Part shown: piece after piece, positions 1-10,177 of the stretch
Position numbering within the stretch: position 1 is the stretch's first letter
Layout: each line of letters starts with the position of its first letter
Origin: Clusia tigrina
Lineage: Eukaryota; Arthropoda; Insecta; Diptera; Clusiidae
DNA: 64,000 nucleotides
Direction: 5' to 3'
Assembly: GCA_920105625.2 (NCBI GenBank)
Contig: OV050030.1
Coordinates: forward strand, 162,263,863-162,327,862
Notes under the pieces: model-generated
Databases searched by the model: none
What the model was told of the DNA's origin: nothing
What the model saw: the letters and a program-made list of their open reading frames with translations, nothing else
Translations under genes and position numbers: made by a program

Positions 1-24
1 ACAAACACAATTAACTCAGATGAT

Positions 25-240
25 TATAGTTGGCCATTGACTGCAGGATTACACGAGTTGATTTTTTTAAAGAATCCAAAAAATTAAACACAATGTGACC
101 TAAAATCATATAAAGACTTTTAAAAAAGTCTTTTAATTTCATCACAATCAGCTGATCATACACATCATGTTAATCAAATAGTCTCAATTATTGAAGAGTT
201 GAGAGAAACAGTTATTATTATATAGAAACCGTCTACTTGC
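25..240 (+). pseudogene. Maverick hypothetical protein fragment (DUF8207-like)
   Basis: Broken reading contains WPLTAGLHELIFLKNP followed by a diverged lysine/tyrosine-rich stretch. The tract (Leu-Thr-x-Gly-Leu-x-Glu-Leu) is typical of a protein found next to Maverick integrases in insects; its function is unknown. Stops interrupt it at several points. The family call is from memory of the motif and is tentative. Confidence 0.4.
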
Positions 241-244
241 AATT

Positions 245-632
245 AAGCATATTCATTATAATGATGAGTGTAGATAAGTTTAAAGATTATAGAACAATAA
301 AGAACTTTTATACAAACAAATTCCTAAAGTGTACGGACTCCATTTAGACGAATTTCAACTTTAATAATAAACGAGTTAAAAATTTAAAAGACCCCATACA
401 AAAGACAGATGCCGCTACCAAATTCTTTGTACAGTCATTAATTAATAAAACTACTCAAGATTTACAGACTCAACAAACAAAATTGAAACAATTTTTTGTA
501 TAGCAAATTATGGAATATAGTCAGGGATTGACCAGAACCATTCCAAATTCGGAAAACGCACTTAAATTATACGTTGATTTCAATTTGGATAAACAAAAAG
601 AAGATGTATTAGAACATCTCAATGATACTTAA
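245..632 (+). pseudogene. Maverick hypothetical protein fragment
   Basis: A long, mostly open plus-strand reading with two stops. It contains the motif KNLKDPIQKTDAATKFFV, matching the 'KNLxxPxxxxDAATKxYV' pattern seen in Maverick-encoded proteins of unknown role. It lies directly upstream of the integrase remnant, as expected for one Maverick copy. Family assignment rests on that motif only. Confidence 0.4.
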
Positions 633-635
633 AAC

Positions 636-1072
636 AAACTAATTACAACAACAAACGTCATAAAACAATAAAAATGAGACCTGTTGAAGTAAACTCTTCC
701 AACTAGAAAAAAATATTAGAGACAGTCTATAATAATTTGAAAATTCTTTATAAAGGGCATTTTTAGGTTGGCAATTATGTACGAATAAGTAAATATAAGC
801 ATGTTTTCGAAAAAGTTATACACCCAATTGGACAGCTGCAATTTTCAAAGTTAAACAACAAAAAATACCAACCTGTTACATATATCTTGGAAGATTAACA
901 GGGGCCTAGCATCAAAGGAGGATTTTATGAAAACGAAATGATGAGAACCAAATATCCCAATTCATATCTTGTGGAAACAATATTGAAAGCAAGTGACAAT
1001 AAATATTTTGTAAAATCGTTGGGATTTACTAATGAACACAATTCTTGGATAAGTAAAAAGGAGATGTTATAA
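636..1072 (+). pseudogene. Maverick integrase, C-terminal part with chromodomain
   Basis: The reading starts with YNNKRHKTIKMRPVEVN, the end of a retroviral-type integrase core. It continues through an SH3-like segment (VGNYVRISKYKHVFEK) and ends in a chromodomain-like tract (YLVETILK, then VKSLGFTNEHNSWI) just before a TAA at 1070-1072. Integrase plus chromodomain is the Maverick/Polinton arrangement. At least two stops and one frameshift (near 825-850) break it. The catalytic core is outside or lost. Confidence 0.65.
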
Positions 1073-1089
1073 TATAGGAGTATATATAT

Positions 1090-1687
1090 TGTTACGAAAT
1101 TGCCCTCTTGACAATTTACTCTGTTACAAAATTGCACTCCTGACAATTCCTCTAACTCTCTGTACTCGGACTCGTACCACTGGATTGTGTAGTAATCAAA
1201 CAATCGCTGGTTAAATTAAAATAATTAGCTTTATTTAATTATTGCTATTTACACATTTAATATTAGGCTTAAAGTTTACTTAGTTATTATTTGCACTTTA
1301 TTTCACAAACCATTAGTCACTTTATTTAATAAGTAATTTCATCACTTTATTTAATAATGAATTTCATCACTTTGCACAATTACAAATACTGCTGCTTTGA
1401 TTATAATGCTAGATGCACACACTGTTACGGTCTCTGATCTACTGCATTCGACTTTGAACAGTCTTGTCGCTTTTATAGTTTTCGAAAGGTTGGAGTAGGA
1501 AATTCTACGCCATTTTGTATTTTCTAGAAGTTTCGATCCATTTCGACAGAAGTCGAGAATATACTTTTTGATATTACCGACAGATGGTTCTTGAATAAGA
1601 TTGACTCTGAATGAATAAGGGGGCACTCTTTCTCCAGATGTGATCCTAAAAGTATGCAATCCCTTTTCACTGAGCTATCACGTTTCA
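1090..1687 (-). repeat. 3' LTR of Gypsy element 1
   Basis: The block starts TGTTACG and ends ...TTTCA on the plus strand, giving TG...CA termini on the minus strand. A purine-rich tract (AGCGGAGGGCGG read on minus) lies directly next to it, as expected for a polypurine tract, and integrase lies on the other side. It contains a 31-bp unit repeated twice at its left end (1090-1150) and a 27-bp unit repeated near 1318-1375. The partner 5' LTR is absent, so the boundaries are inferred from termini and context. Confidence 0.6.
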
Positions 1688-1783
1688 CCGCCCTCCGCTT
1701 AAACTTGTTCGTCCCGAACAAGGATAGTACTGCAACCTTTATAAGGAGATTACCTCTCTAAATGAACGACTTTCATTTTGCTC

Positions 1784-2435
1784 CTAGGCATTTCTCGCCA
1801 ACTGGATGCGGTATACTACATCGTTGAGCCGCTTTATCACCTTATAAGGGCCTTCCCAGTGTGTTTGCAGTTTTGGCGATAATCCCTTTTTCCTTTGCGG
1901 ATTATGAAGCATAACTAGCTGCCCTTCCTGAAATCCCTTGGAGTTTGCTCGTAGATCATATCTGGCTTTCATTTGCGAATCTGCAGACCCAAATATTGAT
2001 AAATGCATCTGCAACGGTCTTAGCTTCTTGATCGGGAATGGGGTATACTTCTGGCCATTTACTAAAATAGTCGATTACGACGAGAACATATTTGTTGCCG
2101 GAATCACTAATTGGAAACGGACCTGCTATGTCCATTGCAATACGCTCAAATGGTGCTCCCACGTTGTATTAATGCATCTTCCCCTGACTTCGACGGCTCG
2201 GTCCCTTGGCAGCTGTACACTTTTCACAAGCACTAATCCAGTCAACTACCGATTGCTGGCAAACAACCCAATAGAATCGTGTTTTAATTTTCTCGACTGT
2301 TTTTGTTATTCCCAAATGTCCTCCGCTTGGCCCACTATGGTATTCCTTGAGAATTTCGCTTATTCTTCCCTGATTACCACAATCAAGTTCTTCGTGGTTT
2401 TTCCATCTTCGCTCACCCACAGGCGGAAGAGGCAT
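1784..2435 (-). pseudogene. pol: Gypsy integrase, internally deleted
   Basis: Minus-strand pieces give the zinc-binding HHCC region (GGHLGITKTVEKI, then ISACEKC), then the start of the core with the first catalytic Asp (MDIAGPF) and a DYFSKWPEVYPI tract. The reading then jumps into the C-terminal part (YKVIKRLNDVVYRIQ). The core segment with the second Asp and the Glu is missing, so a deletion near 1975 removed the active site. Confidence 0.75.
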
Positions 2436-3257
2436 CCATCTTTATGTTTTAAGCTATTCCATTGAGCCCAATATGCTTTAGTTATGGGACATTCAGTTGA
2501 GATTTCGTTCCAATCCGGCCGTTTTCCTTCATTCTTACTTGATACGATTTTTGCCAAATCTGGGTCATTTCGTTGTTCTTCTTTTATCTTTTCCGCTGTG
2601 CATTCATCGTCTGTTAAAACAGCCATTAACCGCACATCGACTACTCCTTCTTTCCCTTCAGCTTTAGAAAAGTGCTTACATTCCATACTGCAAGGACGTC
2701 GTGATAGTGCATCAGCATTCACGTTGCTTCCGCCTCTGCGATGTTCTATTGTGAAATCGTAGCTTTGGAATCTCTCAATCCATCTCGCAACCTCGTGATT
2801 TTGAGAACTGTAATAGCCAGCGCAGAGCAGCGTGATCTGTTCTCAACAAGAACTTTTGTCCATACAAGTACTTGTTAAAGTGCTTCACGCACTGCATAAC
2901 CGCCAAAAGTTCTCTCCGTGTCACACAGTAATTTCGCTCTGACTTTGATAAGATCTTGCTGAAGTAGGCTATTACTCTTTCATGTCCGTCAATAACTTGC
3001 GACAGGACACCTCCAATCCCGAATCCACTTGCATCTGTATCCAAAATACATTTTTCGCCAGGTATTGGATACGCAAGGATCGGAGCTGTACACAATAGCT
3101 CTTTCAATCTGTTGAATGCCTTCTCCTGTTCGCTTTTGCACTCAAAAGGACAATTTTTTATCGTTAATGCATGCAGACTACCAGCCACGTCTGCAAAGCC
3201 TGGAACAAAGCGTCTGTAATAAGTGCAAAGACCCAAGAAGCTGCGTAGCTCATGCAA
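2360..3257 (-). pseudogene. pol: Gypsy RT thumb and RNase H
   Basis: This is the region downstream of the RT palm: LRSFLGLCTYYRRFVPGFA, then RNase H with ILDTDASGFGIGGVLSQ, a YFSKILS tract and LRTDHAALRWLL, then MNADALSRRP. These are the usual Gypsy tether and RNase H landmarks. A frameshift lies between about 2722 and 2775. It is separated from the RT piece by an in-frame TAG at 3366. Confidence 0.8.
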
Positions 3258-3365
3258 ACTAGTTGGTCTTGGCCACTCCCTTACTGAGTTTATCTTATCT
3301 GGATCTGTGTGTACTCCTTCAGGTGTGACTTTATGTCCAAGGTACTTGATTTCTTTCTTGAAGAA

Positions 3366-4250
3366 CTAGCATTTCTTTGCGCTCAGCTTCAACCCTGAAG
3401 CTCCTAATCGCATCAATACTTCTTCCAAATTCTTCAAGTGGTCCTCGAAGTCCTTTCCCATAACGATGATGTCATCTGAGTACACCACACACGTTTTCCA
3501 GTGGAGACCCTTTAGGACATGTTCCATTAGGCGTTCAAATGTAGCTGGAGCATTACACAGACCGAATGGCATCACCAAAAATTGCCATAGTCTATCACCG
3601 GCACTGAATGCTGTCTTTTCCTTGTCTTGTTCGTCGACTGCCACTTGCCAATATCCGCTTTGTAAATCCAGCGTTGAGAACCAATTTGAACCAGAAAGTG
3701 TGTCCAACGTATCGTCGATTCGAGGTAATGGATAACTATCTTTCTTCGTTACCTCATTTAGTTTACGATAGTCTACACAGAAACGTGTGGAGCCATCCTT
3801 CTTCTTGATTAATACCACTGGAGAACTCCAGGGGCTCGCTGATGGCTCTATGACGTTGTTCTGATGCATTTCCTTCAGCAATACATTCACCTCTTCTCTC
3901 TTTGCCAGAGGTACTCTTCTTGACGCTTGACGAATGGGTTTGGCATCACCAGAGTTGATTGTGTGTTTCACCATCTTTGTTCTGCCTTCGTTTTTACCCT
4001 TTTCAGCAAATACTGACCAATGTCTTGCCAAAAGTTGGCTGGCAGTCTTCCTCTGCTCTGTGGATAAGTCTTTGCTCCATTCTTTCGTGAGATCGTCGAG
4101 TACCTTTTTATCAGCTGGTATCTTCATTTTTGTGTCTCGCGGCTGGCTTTCACAGTTTACAATAGCCGAAATTGCCCGGCAATTTCCAATTATCTGTCCT
4201 TTCTCTATGGTTTTAGCGGAATTTGCAAGATTGACCACTCTTACTGGCAC
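3366..4250 (-). pseudogene. pol: Gypsy reverse transcriptase
   Basis: This 294-codon stretch includes WSSPVVLIKKKDGSTRFCVD, YPLPRIDDTLDTLSGS, MPFGLCNAPATFERLM and the active-site box VYSDDIIVM. It would copy the element RNA into DNA inside the particle. It is in frame with the protease piece (stop TGA near 4282) and with the RNase H piece (stop TAG at 3366), so single-base changes account for both breaks. Confidence 0.85.
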
Positions 4251-4283
4251 TATTCTGTTCTGCTGTTCTTCTACGAGGGTTTT

Positions 4284-4742
4284 TCAAATTATGATGTCAT
4301 CCAGTGCGAAGTTTTCATCAGTCTCCACAACCCACAACTCTTTCTTCTCCACATCTCCGTCCATTTTGGCCCATATGACTGCCTCTGACGTTGCTGGGAG
4401 TTTTGTCCGCCGCGATACACTGCCTTGTCGGATACCTCCATACTTATCCTCACCAACGGATAACAGTATTTCGGTGTTCGCATACTTCAACATTCGGCAT
4501 TTCAAATCTAGGGTGAATCCACTCCGAATCATAAAATCCACACCTAAGATTAATTCGCCCACAATATCCGCAACTACAAACTCGTGCGTCACTGTTGTGG
4601 TGCCGATAGCTATATTCCGTGTAACTTTTCCCAGTAGCGGTGCATCATCTCCAGTTGCCGTACGCAATCTTATTCCCTGAAGCGGCTCGATTCCACGAAC
4701 GAGATCCCTTCTAATTATGAAATGTGATGCACCCGTATCCAA
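4284..4742 (-). pseudogene. pol: Gypsy aspartic protease
   Basis: The reading begins with the catalytic [13 protein letters not shown] motif and continues with GELILGVDFM, the second conserved protease element. It normally cleaves the Gag-Pol polyprotein. The frame continues into the RT piece through an in-frame TGA. Upstream, gag is missing because the element ends at the (TA)n array. Confidence 0.75.
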
Positions 4743-4820
4743 TGTCGACAGTTAGGCTGTTGATTTTCCGTGCCATCTGAGAAACGAAGATTCTGGGGCT
4801 ACATGTTGTGGAAGTCAGAT

Positions 4821-5365
<545 letters not shown>

Positions 5366-7113
5366 ATCGAGCGGTTGAAACCATTACAGCACTATTTAAC
5401 TCTGCTGCCAAATCAGCCTGCAACTTCCCGAAACCAAGAGGAAAACCAAAACCCCCTTGGTGGAATTCGGAAATTGCTGAGCCACGAAAAGTATGTCGCA
5501 AGCTCTTCAACAGAGCCAAAGCCACAAATGACTGGCTCCCTTTCAAAGACAAACAAAGGGAACTCAAGTATTTGGTTAGGAGATCCAAACGAGCGTCTTG
5601 GCGAGACTTCTGTGGCAACATAGAAAGCTCGTCCGAGACAAGTAGACTCCGGAGGATTCTCAATACCACCCCTCGGGCTCTGGAATGTATTCAGAGATCG
5701 GACGGTACCTGGACCGACTCTGAAACCGACACTTTGGACGCCCTAATAGAAACACACTTCCCGGGGAATGAAATCTTTGTGGATTGCAGGTCTTTTAACA
5801 CCAACCACTCTTTAAGTCATTCAACCCAATTCCAAATGACCAACACGCATATTCAGTGGGCCATCAACAGCTTTAAGCCTTTTAAATCTCCCGGGCCTGA
5901 TGGTATCATTCCCGCGGAAATTCAGCACACTGCAAGTGCGGTTGCGCCCTGGCTACTGCATATTTATAATGCATGCCTAAGATGGTCATACATTCCCATA
6001 AGCTGGAGAGAAGCTCGAGTAGTTTTCATCCCTAAAGCGGGAAAGTCGACCCACACCAAGCATAAGGACTATAGGCCAATTAGCCTGTCCTCCTTTCTGT
6101 TGAAAACACTGGAAAGAGTCCTTGACATACAAATCAGGAGCTCTGTTAATTCCACGTGCCTTTCCAAATCACAATAATCCTACACTAAAGACAAGTCTGT
6201 GGAAACAGCGCTTCATGTGCCCATTGAGCAAGTAGAGAAATCTCTTGCCAACAAAGAATATACTCTTGCAGTATTTCTCGATATAGAAGGGGCATTCAAC
6301 AATATTTGTCCCTCCGCCATCACGAAATCCTTAGTAAACCTGAACCTGGACCCCAGCTTGGTTAGGTTCATCGAACAGCTACTGAAAACACGCGTCATTA
6401 GCTCCTCAATAGGAAACGTACATGCTAAAAGGACTGTCAAGAGAGGTACTCCACAAGGCGGTGTGCTCTCACCCCTCATATGGAATTTGACGCTGAACAC
6501 ACTACTTAGGAGATTAGATTAGACCGGCTGCAACACTATAGCTTATTCGGACGACATTGCTATCTCTGTTTCCGGTAAATATCTGTCAACACTAGCAGAA
6601 AAGCTAAGCTACACTCTTAGCATTCTGTCCCAATGGTGTCTTGAAGTTGGCCTAGATGTCAACCCTTCCAAAACTGAGTTCATGCTCTTCACCAGGAAGC
6701 ACAAAATACCAAGTTTTGACTTACCCAAACTTAATGGGAATACGCTTAGCCTAAGCAATAGCGTCAAGTTTCCAAGTTTGATCCTGGACCCTAAGCTCCA
6801 TTGGAAAGCAAATTTGGCGGAGAGGTTACGGAAAGCCACGTGTGCTCTGTACTGTTGCAAGAGTGCCATGGGTACAACATGGGGCGTCCAACCTCGAACC
6901 ATGTCCTGGCTCTATGCGGCGGTGGTTGAGCCGCACTTTCTCTACGACACTGTCTTCTGGTGGCCCGCAACTGACAAGGCGGCGAACCTAAAACCTCTTC
7001 ACAAGGTTAGAAGAACAGCAGCGGTTCTGAAAACAGGGGCTCTACGTACCACCTCTACCAAAGCTCTATTTGCATTCCTACATTGGTTGCCCACTAGGCT
7101 TCTGGTCAGGTAA
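5366..7113 (+). pseudogene. LINE reverse transcriptase
   Basis: From about 5572 one frame covers the RT with stops at 6175-6177 (TAA), 6520-6522 (TAG) and 7111-7113 (TAA). Landmarks in order: KSPGPDGIIPAEI, ARVVFIPKAGKST, DYRPISLSSFLLK, FLDIEGAFNN, GTPQGGVLSPLIWN and the active site AYSDDIAIS. All catalytic aspartates are present, so the copy is only lightly damaged. Confidence 0.85.
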
Positions 7114-7172
7114 CAAGACTCAATGCTATATCGCGCTGGACTAGGCTGAACCTGGGCCACGCCCATATTCTG

Positions 7173-7852
<680 letters not shown>

Positions 7853-7881
7853 GAGGTGTGATCAAAAAATAAAGTCTTTAT

Positions 7882-8568
7882 TTATTCATCAACAACTATC
7901 TTGTCCCCTTCAAAGTAATTCCCCTCAGATATAATACACTTATGCCAGCGTTTTTTCCAATCCTCGAAACACTTCTGAAACGCTTTTTTTTTTATCGCCA
8001 ACAGCTCCTGTTTCGATTTTTCTTTTATCTCCTCAATCGTAGCAAAACGCTTTTCTTTCATCGGTGTCTTCAGTTTTGGAAAGAGGAAAAAATCAGCGGG
8101 GGCCAAGTCCGGTGAATACGGTGGTTGAGGCATGATAACGGTTTTGTTTTTGGCTAAAAACAGCTCCTGAGCGATGTCCATGCGACGTTGTTTTTGCTCA
8201 AAATTTGGCAATTTTGGAACAATCTTCGCTGCCGCACGTTTCATGCCTAAAACATCCGTAAAAATTGCTTGGCATGAGCCGAACGATATGCCAACATTAT
8301 CAGCAACCTCTCTGATAGTGATTCGACGATTATCCAAAATCATTTTCTTCACTGCGTCAATGTTTTCATCGGTTGTTGACGTGCTCGGGCGACCAGGACG
8401 AGCATCGTCATTGACATCTTCTCGGCCTTCCTTAAACCGGTTATACCACAATTGAACTTGTGTTCTGCTCATAGTAGACTCGCCAAAGGCCACAGTCAAC
8501 ATTTCAAATGTCCTTGCGCATTTAATTTCATTTTTTACACAAAACTGAATACAGTTTCTTTGATCCAT
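7882..8568 (-). CDS. mariner transposase with catalytic core deleted
   Basis: An uninterrupted reading of 228 residues starts at the Met of MDQRNCIQFCVKNEIKCA, the usual mariner N-terminus; codons upstream to 8736 are leader. It keeps the paired-like helix-turn-helix region (WYNRFKEGREDVNDDARPGRPST) and the second HTH (ITIREVADNVGISFGS). It then jumps in frame from an RRMDIAQE tract to LAKNKTVIMPQPPYSPDLAPADFF. The stretch with the first two catalytic Asp residues is gone; only the third (SPDLAPADFF) remains. It cannot catalyse transposition but could still bind the ITRs. Confidence 0.85.
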   Translation of the reverse strand: MDQRNCIQFCVKNEIKCARTFEMLTVAFGESTMSRTQVQLWYNRFKEGREDVNDDARPGRPSTSTTDENIDAVKKMILDNRRITIREVADNVGISFGSCQAIFTDVLGMKRAAAKIVPKLPNFEQKQRRMDIAQELFLAKNKTVIMPQPPYSPDLAPADFFLFPKLKTPMKEKRFATIEEIKEKSKQELLAIKKKAFQKCFEDWKKRWHKCIISEGNYFEGDKIVVDE

Positions 8569-8771
8569 TTTTTTCGAATAGTACAAAATCGAAGAGCACA
8601 CCAAAACACGACTAACCTTTTTATCTGTCAAAAGCAAACTGACAATCCAAAATGGTTGGTATTGCCAACATATACAACAGACATGTGTACCAACATAACA
8701 GAAAAAAAATGCGAACATCGAACATACGTAACTCACGAAAAGATGAAAATAACGGTTATTTTTTTATCACA

Positions 8772-8776
8772 CCTCG
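8772..8776. repeat. Target site duplication (left) of BEL 1
   Basis: CCTCG, which is also the outermost 5 bp of the mariner right ITR. The same 5 bp follow the other BEL LTR at 17058-17062. Confidence 0.9.
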
Positions 8777-9229
8777 TGTTTCTTAATGCGGTGTCTCTTT
8801 TAGATTCCATTTTGTTTTTTCTTTTCTTTTTATAAATTAAAACACCAGTTATGATTTATAATTGCAAAATATATAATTTGTTCAACTTATGTAATATAAA
8901 ACTCGTTCCACTTCTGTACTCCACTTTAAGAAGAATTATTTTAAACCAAAGAAAAGAAGTAAAAATAACGTTTTTAAAAGTATGTTTGGTTGCTCCACCC
9001 TTCTTGATTGAATGCTCGAGCTCAACTGCCGTCGGCACGCAGTATTGCCGACCAGCTCTCCTCCGCTGCCTGCGTCAGCACTCTCACCAAAATAAAGATG
9101 GCTGCGGCCTGCTACACGACTTTGGCGGGACCCAATGAGGGGAATTCTCTCCGCACTGAGCCCCGCGCAGAGTCGCATGGTGACGGTGCGCAGGCAGCAG
9201 CCGTTGGCAGGAGGGCTCCGGCACGAACA
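8777..9229 (-). repeat. 3' LTR of BEL element 1
   Basis: 453 bp, TG...CA, nearly identical to the copy at 16604-17057, differing by small substitutions and indels. On the minus strand it starts TGTTCG and is preceded by a purine tract (AAGGGGGCGG), a fitting polypurine tract. Confidence 0.95.
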
Positions 9230-9299
9230 TGCCGCCCCCTTGCAGTATTGCAAGAAAGATGACGACCTATTCCCGCCGGCTCCCATCCTGATGCACCCC

Positions 9300-9953
9300 T
9301 CAATGTAAGAGGTGATGATGCCACCGGGAGCACCCCGGCTGTTCGCAGCTGTGGGTGAAGTGTTTCACCCCCAGGCACACGAAACATAGCTTACGGTTTC
9401 CGACCGCATCTCTCCTGCGCCGCGATGACAAGTCCAGGAACGCCCGGCACACTGCGATGGTGTGCCCCCAACGCTTGCACATCTCGCACGGGCGTTGTGG
9501 AGTCGCTGCCGGGTGCACGACTGCCGCTGCTGGTCGGGTTGTCGCAGCCACCAGTGGGGCGCGAGATGTCGCAGCCATTGGATGTGGCGTCCGTGGTGCA
9601 TCGCTCCCTGGCGTGGACCCCTGATTAGGAAGGCGGCGGACGCTCGTCGGCCCCGTTGGTAGCGAACGCGCGGCAGGTGGTGCAGGCCGGGCTCGGGGCG
9701 GCGATGACGTAACTGCCGCTCTAGCGGTTGACTCGGTCAATTCCTCGTGGGTACGAGACGGCGCCACTGCCCCCGAAGTGTGGTATGTTGCAGACTCCTG
9801 GTAGGTGGCAGACTGCAGTAGCATCACGGGGGCTGGGAACACCAACTGTACCCTCGGAGCACAGGTAAGGCACGGCCCGATGTAGCGCCTTCCACGCCAG
9901 TCAGCTCGGCACGATGGGAAGGTCTGTGGAAAATCAAATTTATGATTAGTCAT
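9300..9953 (-). CDS. Accessory zinc-knuckle ORF downstream of BEL pol (ORF3)
   Basis: This 217-residue open reading lies between pol and the 3' LTR, where env-like genes sit in some LTR elements. A Pro/Ala/Thr-rich linker precedes a Cys/His cassette: CEMCKRWGHTIAVC, then FL, an RRRRDAV stretch, KLCFVCLG, HFTHSC and a terminal HHHLLH. The same cassette layout occurs in the Gag of this element and in ORF3 of two other BEL copies here. The Met at 9953 lies within a likely 3' splice site (TTTTCCACAG|ACC, exon from 9923), so the protein may start by splicing. No signal peptide or membrane segment is seen, so it is not an envelope protein. Likely nucleic-acid binding; function unknown. Confidence 0.7.
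   Translation of the reverse strand: MTNHKFDFPQTFPSCRADWRGRRYIGPCLTCAPRVQLVFPAPVMLLQSATYQESATYHTSGAVAPSRTHEELTESTARAAVTSSPPRARPAPPAARSLPTGPTSVRRLPNQGSTPGSDAPRTPHPMAATSRAPLVAATTRPAAAVVHPAATPQRPCEMCKRWGHTIAVCRAFLDLSSRRRRDAVGNRKLCFVCLGVKHFTHSCEQPGCSRWHHHLLH
9924..9940 (-). promoter_or_regulatory. Candidate splice acceptor before BEL 1 ORF3
   Basis: Read on minus: a T-rich run followed by CCACAG|ACC, about 250 nt after the pol stop and leading into the zinc-knuckle ORF. The same ACAG|ACC is found before ORF3 of BEL 3 at 57040. A matching donor near the leader was not identified by eye. Confidence 0.5.
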
Positions 9954-10177
9954 GGGCTTACGAGAAGGCTAATAATAAAAGTTACTAAGGTATTAGTAAG
10001 AGAAATAAAGTCTTCAAGACTACGGAGAGTACTACAATTCTATCCCGTGGCACAGCCAGGCGGAATCTACTGCTACCGTTTTACGAGGAAGGCTAAAGAT
10101 TCCATGGAAGAACCGAGGTATATATACAAACAGGAAAGGCTACAAACTACAAACAGCCAAAAAACCGGATGCCGGGA

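Larger units (their letters stand above)
1..1075 (+). mobile_element. Maverick/Polinton remnant
   Basis: Three decayed coding pieces on the plus strand all resemble Maverick/Polinton genes: a structural-type protein at the left edge, a second hypothetical protein, and the C-terminal end of the retroviral-like integrase. They are separated by stops and frameshifts. The element runs off the left edge and stops just before the LTR that starts at 1090. No terminal repeat is visible, so the extent is inferred from the coding similarity alone. Confidence 0.6.

Noticed and set aside
1351..1659. 102-codon minus ORF
   Set aside because: Lies wholly within the Gypsy LTR and has no recognisable motif.
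1938..2465. 175-codon plus-strand ORF
   Set aside because: Opposite-strand shadow of the Gypsy integrase and zinc region.
3934..4680. 248-codon plus-strand ORF
   Set aside because: Shadow of the minus-strand Gypsy protease and RT, whose motifs are clear.
8936..9286. Minus and plus ORFs over 84-116 codons
   Set aside because: They fall in the BEL 1 LTR and recur in the other LTR with different termination.
9300..9953. Envelope gene in BEL 1
   Set aside because: Position fits, but there is no signal peptide, transmembrane segment or furin-like site; zinc knuckles point to nucleic-acid binding.
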